Below are positions 5,866 through 8,883 of a stretch of DNA of 8,883 nt, one piece after another. A program made the position numbers and the translations under genes. The stretch's first letter is position 1, and each line of letters begins with the position of its first letter. The notes below the pieces were generated by a model. That model saw nothing but the letters and a program-made list of their open reading frames with translations. It was not told the DNA's origin and made no database searches. The stretch comes from Chloroflexota bacterium (GTDB lineage: Bacteria; Chloroflexota; Anaerolineae; Aggregatilineales; Phototrophicaceae): contig JAEVZT010000513.1 in the NCBI GenBank assembly GCA_023392115.1, positions 1-8,883 on the forward strand, in the 5' to 3' direction.

Positions 5866-8298
5866 ATGCTCCGGCGCAGTGATCCGCTCCAGCTTTACGC
5901 GCAGATCGGTGGGCAGAAGCTGGTCGACGCGGTGAAACACTGTGACAGTGTGACCCGGCAGTACGACCAGCGCTATCTGCCGAACGCGCGCGCGCGGATG
6001 GCTGCCCCATGGCGACAGCCCGGCGGCGTCCTCGACGTGCGGCGCTACGAGCGCGGGATTCGCCTGCGCTGCGAACATGCATGGATTGAACTTGAAGCCG
6101 CGCTGCCGTCGTGCGTTCGCGTCCGCGCCCGTCCGGACGGCGATTTCTCACAGCCGCCAACCACGCCTCCAGTCGCGAGGCGACCCCCCATCGCGCTTGA
6201 ACTCACCGACGCCGACGACGTGCTTGAACTGCGGACAGGATCGATCGCCTGCCGCGTCAGCAAGCAATCATTTCACCTGCGCGTTGAACTGCTGCCCGAT
6301 TACCGCCTGATTTACACTGATGCCGGCGGGGTGCAGTGGCGCGATACCGGCGGCGCGCGTTTGTCAGCGCTGCTGACCGCCGATGAAACGTGTTACGGCT
6401 TGGGGCTGCGGGCGGCGGGGCTGAATCTGCGCGGCAGGCGGTTCAAGCTGTGGAACGCCGATCCCGGCGTCTACGGGCGCGATACCGATCCGCTGTATTA
6501 CTCGGTGCCGTTCTACATCGGCATCCGCGATCACGCCGCCTGCGGGCTGTTCTGGGATAATCCAAGCCGGGGGTGGGCTGATCTCGGTGCGACCGGCGAC
6601 GACCTTGTCTTTGAAGCTGAGACCGGCGAAGCATGCTACTACATCTTCGCCGGGACGGACGCGGCATCGGTCTTAAGCTGCTACACCGAAATCACCGGAC
6701 GAGTTAATGTGCCGCCGCTGTGGGCGCTTGGCTATGGACAGGCGGCGAACGCGGCATCACTCGGCGAGATGGCAGGCTTCCGCGAGCGCAGCATTCCGGC
6801 GGATGTGTGCTACATCGACGGCGACGCGCACCGGCTTGCCGAAGTCATCCCAGCGCTTCACGCCGAAGGTTTTCGCGTTATCACGACGGTCAAGCCCGGC
6901 GTGCCCGCCGAATTGATGCGCGAATCTGAACGAGCGCTGTTCCTACAATACCCGGACGGCATCCCCGCCGTCGGAGCGAGCTGGAGCGGCGTCAACACTT
7001 TCCCCGATTTCGGCAGTTCGCGGACGCGGGCGTGGTGGAGTCAGCGCCTCGCACCCCTGATCAACGCCGGGATTGACGGTTTCGCGCTCGACATGGCAGA
7101 GCCGACGGTGCTGACAATCGGCGGGCAGCCGGGAACACTGCCCGATTATGTGACGCATGGCGGCAGGGACATGCTCGACCACACCAGCGCGCATAATCTG
7201 AACGCCGGGCAAATGGCGACTGCGACCGAAGCGGCGCTGACAACGCAGCCGGATCACGCCAGCCCGGTTGTCGTCACGCGGTCGGGATATGCCGGACTGT
7301 CGCGGTCGATGCTGACTTCGACGGGTGCGGCAAGCGCGACGTGGGATCACCTGCGCTTGAGCTTAAGCCAAATCCTCAATTTGAGTTTGTCGGGGGTGAT
7401 GCTGGCGGGCGCGGATGTCGGCGGATTCTTTGGCGAGGTTGAGCCCGAGTTGTTCACGCGCTGGCTTCAAGCGATGGCGCTGATGCCGTTCCTGCGCGCC
7501 AGCAGATCGGGCACGACGCCATTTCCGTGGTCGTTCGGGCAGCCTTACGAGGTGATCAATCGGTTGACGCTCCAGCTGCGCTACCGCCTGCTGCCGTACC
7601 TGTACTCGATGATCGCCGTCAGCCGTGAATACGGCGTACCGGTCATTCGCCCGCTGTTCATGCTCGAACCGGCGAACGCGCTGCTGCGCAGCCTTGACGA
7701 TGCCTATCTGCTCGGCGACATCCTCGTCGCGCCGGTGCTGGAGCATGACGCCTGCCGCCGGTCGGTCTATCTGCCGGTCGGGTTGTGGTATGACTTTTGG
7801 ACATATGAGCCGGTGATGGGCGGGCAGGTGATCGACGTGTCGGCGGCGCTCGATAGGCTGCCGCTGTTCATCCGCGCGGGTGCTGTCCTGCCGATGTGGT
7901 CAGATGTGCAGCGTGCCGACGCACCGCCGCAGACACCGCTTGTGCTGCGCGTGTTTCCCGGTCATGCCGAAACCGTGCTTTACGAAGCGCGCGGCGAGGG
8001 GAGAGAAGTCGAGCAGGGCGATTACCGCTGGGTGTACATCACCTGCGCGTGGGAGAGCGACGCCCGCCTGATCATCACGCGAAGGACGGCTGGTCGCTAC
8101 CAGCCGCCCTATCAGCGCATCCGTGTCGAGGTGGTTGGCTTTGCCGACGAGCCGTTGGAAGTCCGGCTTGATCGTCACGGCGCGCCGGTCTGGTTCTTCG
8201 ACAACGGCGTGCTTGAGGTGACGGCGCACGACGGCTTCCAGCGCATCGAGATCACGCGGCAGGCGTCGCCGACCGATGACACGCTCTCGCGGCGGTGA
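5866..8298 (+). CDS. GH31-family (alpha-glucosidase-like) protein with altered catalytic site
   Basis: This 810-residue protein has no signal peptide and is predicted to be cytoplasmic. The family fold is clear: an N-terminal beta region with GRRFKLWNADPGVYGRDTDPLYYSVPF (split here by description, about residues 190-216), VPPLWALGYGQ (282-292) opening the barrel, GFALDMAEP (405-413), TRSGYAGLSR (471-480), GADVGGFFG (515-523), RYRLLPYLY (572-580), and the C-terminal LFIRAGAVLP (667-676). The nucleophile is Asp409. The acid/base motif, normally WTGDN, reads TSTGAA (484-489), so the aspartate is Ala488. The FxRxH histidine is replaced by Ser546 (FLRASR). The usual loop after the LDxDYM strand is missing. 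Known GH31 enzymes retain both aspartates for double-displacement hydrolysis of alpha-glucosides or alpha-xylosides, so this one is likely inactive in that mechanism. It is the last gene of the envelope operon. Confidence 0.92.
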   Translation: MLRRSDPLQLYAQIGGQKLVDAVKHCDSVTRQYDQRYLPNARARMAAPWRQPGGVLDVRRYERGIRLRCEHAWIELEAALPSCVRVRARPDGDFSQPPTTPPVARRPPIALELTDADDVLELRTGSIACRVSKQSFHLRVELLPDYRLIYTDAGGVQWRDTGGARLSALLTADETCYGLGLRAAGLNLRGRRFKLWNADPGVYGRDTDPLYYSVPFYIGIRDHAACGLFWDNPSRGWADLGATGDDLVFEAETGEACYYIFAGTDAASVLSCYTEITGRVNVPPLWALGYGQAANAASLGEMAGFRERSIPADVCYIDGDAHRLAEVIPALHAEGFRVITTVKPGVPAELMRESERALFLQYPDGIPAVGASWSGVNTFPDFGSSRTRAWWSQRLAPLINAGIDGFALDMAEPTVLTIGGQPGTLPDYVTHGGRDMLDHTSAHNLNAGQMATATEAALTTQPDHASPVVVTRSGYAGLSRSMLTSTGAASATWDHLRLSLSQILNLSLSGVMLAGADVGGFFGEVEPELFTRWLQAMALMPFLRASRSGTTPFPWSFGQPYEVINRLTLQLRYRLLPYLYSMIAVSREYGVPVIRPLFMLEPANALLRSLDDAYLLGDILVAPVLEHDACRRSVYLPVGLWYDFWTYEPVMGGQVIDVSAALDRLPLFIRAGAVLPMWSDVQRADAPPQTPLVLRVFPGHAETVLYEARGEGREVEQGDYRWVYITCAWESDARLIITRRTAGRYQPPYQRIRVEVVGFADEPLEVRLDRHGAPVWFFDNGVLEVTAHDGFQRIEITRQASPTDDTLSRR

Positions 8299-8303
8299 AA
8301 GTC

Positions 8304-8789
8304 TTAGCTCACGGCAGCCGACTCATATGCCCGGCGCAGTTCGGCGACGTCGATCTTCTTCATTTGCAGCATCGCCTGCATCACGTTCTGCGCCTTGACC
8401 GGATCGGGATCGTTCATCAGCTCGCCAAGCGCGTTCGGAATGATCTGCCATGACAGACCGAATTTGTCCTTGAGCCAGCCGCACATCTGCTCCTCGCCGC
8501 CGTCAGCAAGCAGGCGTTCCCACAGCCTGTCTACTTCTTCCTGAGTCTCGCAAGCCACATACAGCGAAATTGCCTCGGTGAACTTGAACTCGGGACCGCC
8601 ATTGAGCGCGATGAACTGCTGCCCGTGCAGCTCGAAGGTCGCCGTCATCAGCTTGCCTGCCGGACCCGGCGCGCCTTCGGGGTAGCGCGTCGCGCTGATG
8701 ATGCGCGAGTCGGGGAAAATCGACGTGTAGAAGTTGATGGCTTCTTCAGCCTGATCATCGAACCAGAGAAACGTCGTGATTTTCTGCAC
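8304..8789 (-). CDS. VOC superfamily protein, PhnB-like (3-dmu-9_3-mt domain)
   Basis: This 161-residue protein matches the small PhnB-type glyoxalase/bleomycin-resistance superfamily annotated as '3-demethylubiquinone-9 3-methyltransferase domain', a name that is historical rather than functional. Seen here are TFLWFDDQAEEAINFYTSIF (residues 6-25), HGQQFIALNGGPEF (55-68), GWLKDKFGLSWQIIP (104-118) and the conserved C-terminal NDPDPVKAQNVMQAMLQMKK (126-145). Proteins of this type form paired beta-alpha-beta-beta-beta units. No specific substrate can be inferred. The start is GTG at 8789 with AAAGGAAG seven bases upstream. It stands alone, converging on the GH31 gene with only five bases between the two stops, and does not appear to be part of the envelope operon. 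Confidence 0.9.
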   Translation of the reverse strand: MQKITTFLWFDDQAEEAINFYTSIFPDSRIISATRYPEGAPGPAGKLMTATFELHGQQFIALNGGPEFKFTEAISLYVACETQEEVDRLWERLLADGGEEQMCGWLKDKFGLSWQIIPNALGELMNDPDPVKAQNVMQAMLQMKKIDVAELRRAYESAAVS

Positions 8790-8796
8790 GGTATCA

Positions 8797-8804
8797 CTTC
8801 CTTT
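8797..8804 (-). promoter_or_regulatory. Ribosome binding site of the VOC gene
   Basis: AAAGGAAG on the minus strand lies seven bases before the GTG at 8789 and supports that non-ATG start. The remaining bases to the window end (8805-8883) hold no recognisable gene. A TATCAT at 8841-8846 (minus) could be a -10, but no matching -35 is apparent. Confidence 0.6.
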
Positions 8805-8883
8805 GGTCTGAGTTACCGGTTGTAGCCTGAGCGTAACCCAATGATAGATCGAAGCTGGCTTAGCGTCTTGAACAAAATGGCAA

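Noticed and set aside
5866..8298. Possibility that the GH31 gene is a decaying pseudogene.
   Set aside because: The frame is intact over 810 codons, the ribosome binding site is strong, and motifs flanking the changed sites are well preserved. Selection on the fold is more likely than decay.
8299..8303. Shared bidirectional terminator between the convergent GH31 and VOC genes.
   Set aside because: Only five bases separate the stops, and I see no clear GC-rich hairpin with a T-run on either side.

Overview
The window looks like a GC-rich chromosomal segment from a member of the Chloroflexota, probably an Anaerolineae-like lineage. The basis is secreted LysM proteins joined by long Pro/Thr linkers, a LysM-plus-M23 peptidase with a beta-rich spacer, and the style of the response regulator and GH31 genes. 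This placement is inference from sequence style, not from a marker gene. Genes are tightly packed. The longest gene-free stretch is about 130 bases, and I see no RNA genes, mobile elements or CRISPR.

Layout. (1) Positions 1-1813, minus strand: a likely three-gene operon, DUF503 (YlxP-like) protein, then a SucC-like beta subunit, then a SucD-like alpha subunit cut by the window edge. The spacing is 24 bases and then 0 bases. (2) Positions 1814-1945: a divergent promoter region. (3) Positions 1946-8298, plus strand: a CheY-like stand-alone response regulator, then a co-directional block of a secreted LysM adhesin-like protein, a DUF192 protein, a secreted LysM/M23 endopeptidase and a GH31-family protein. 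The junctions are ATGA overlaps at two points and a Shine-Dalgarno that overlaps the preceding stop at the third, so the last four genes are almost certainly one transcript. (4) Positions 8304-8789, minus strand: a small VOC/PhnB-like protein converging on the GH31 gene.

How the genes fit together. The rightward block points to the cell envelope: two exported proteins carrying three LysM modules each, one with an intact zinc peptidase site, plus a small DUF192 protein between them. The GH31 protein has no signal peptide and is predicted to be cytoplasmic. The leftward block resembles a succinyl-CoA synthetase operon in layout, but not in catalytic residues.

The most interesting content is that two enzyme-like systems here appear to have lost catalytic machinery while keeping open frames and family folds. 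The GH31 protein keeps the nucleophile aspartate but has Gly-Ala-Ala where the family has the Gly-Asp-Asn acid/base motif. It also lacks the subsite -1 histidine and a substrate-side loop. The SucC-like protein lacks roughly 75-80 residues of the ATP-grasp domain, including the nucleotide-binding lysine and glycine-rich segment, plus several downstream motifs. Both are candidates for non-catalytic or repurposed family members.
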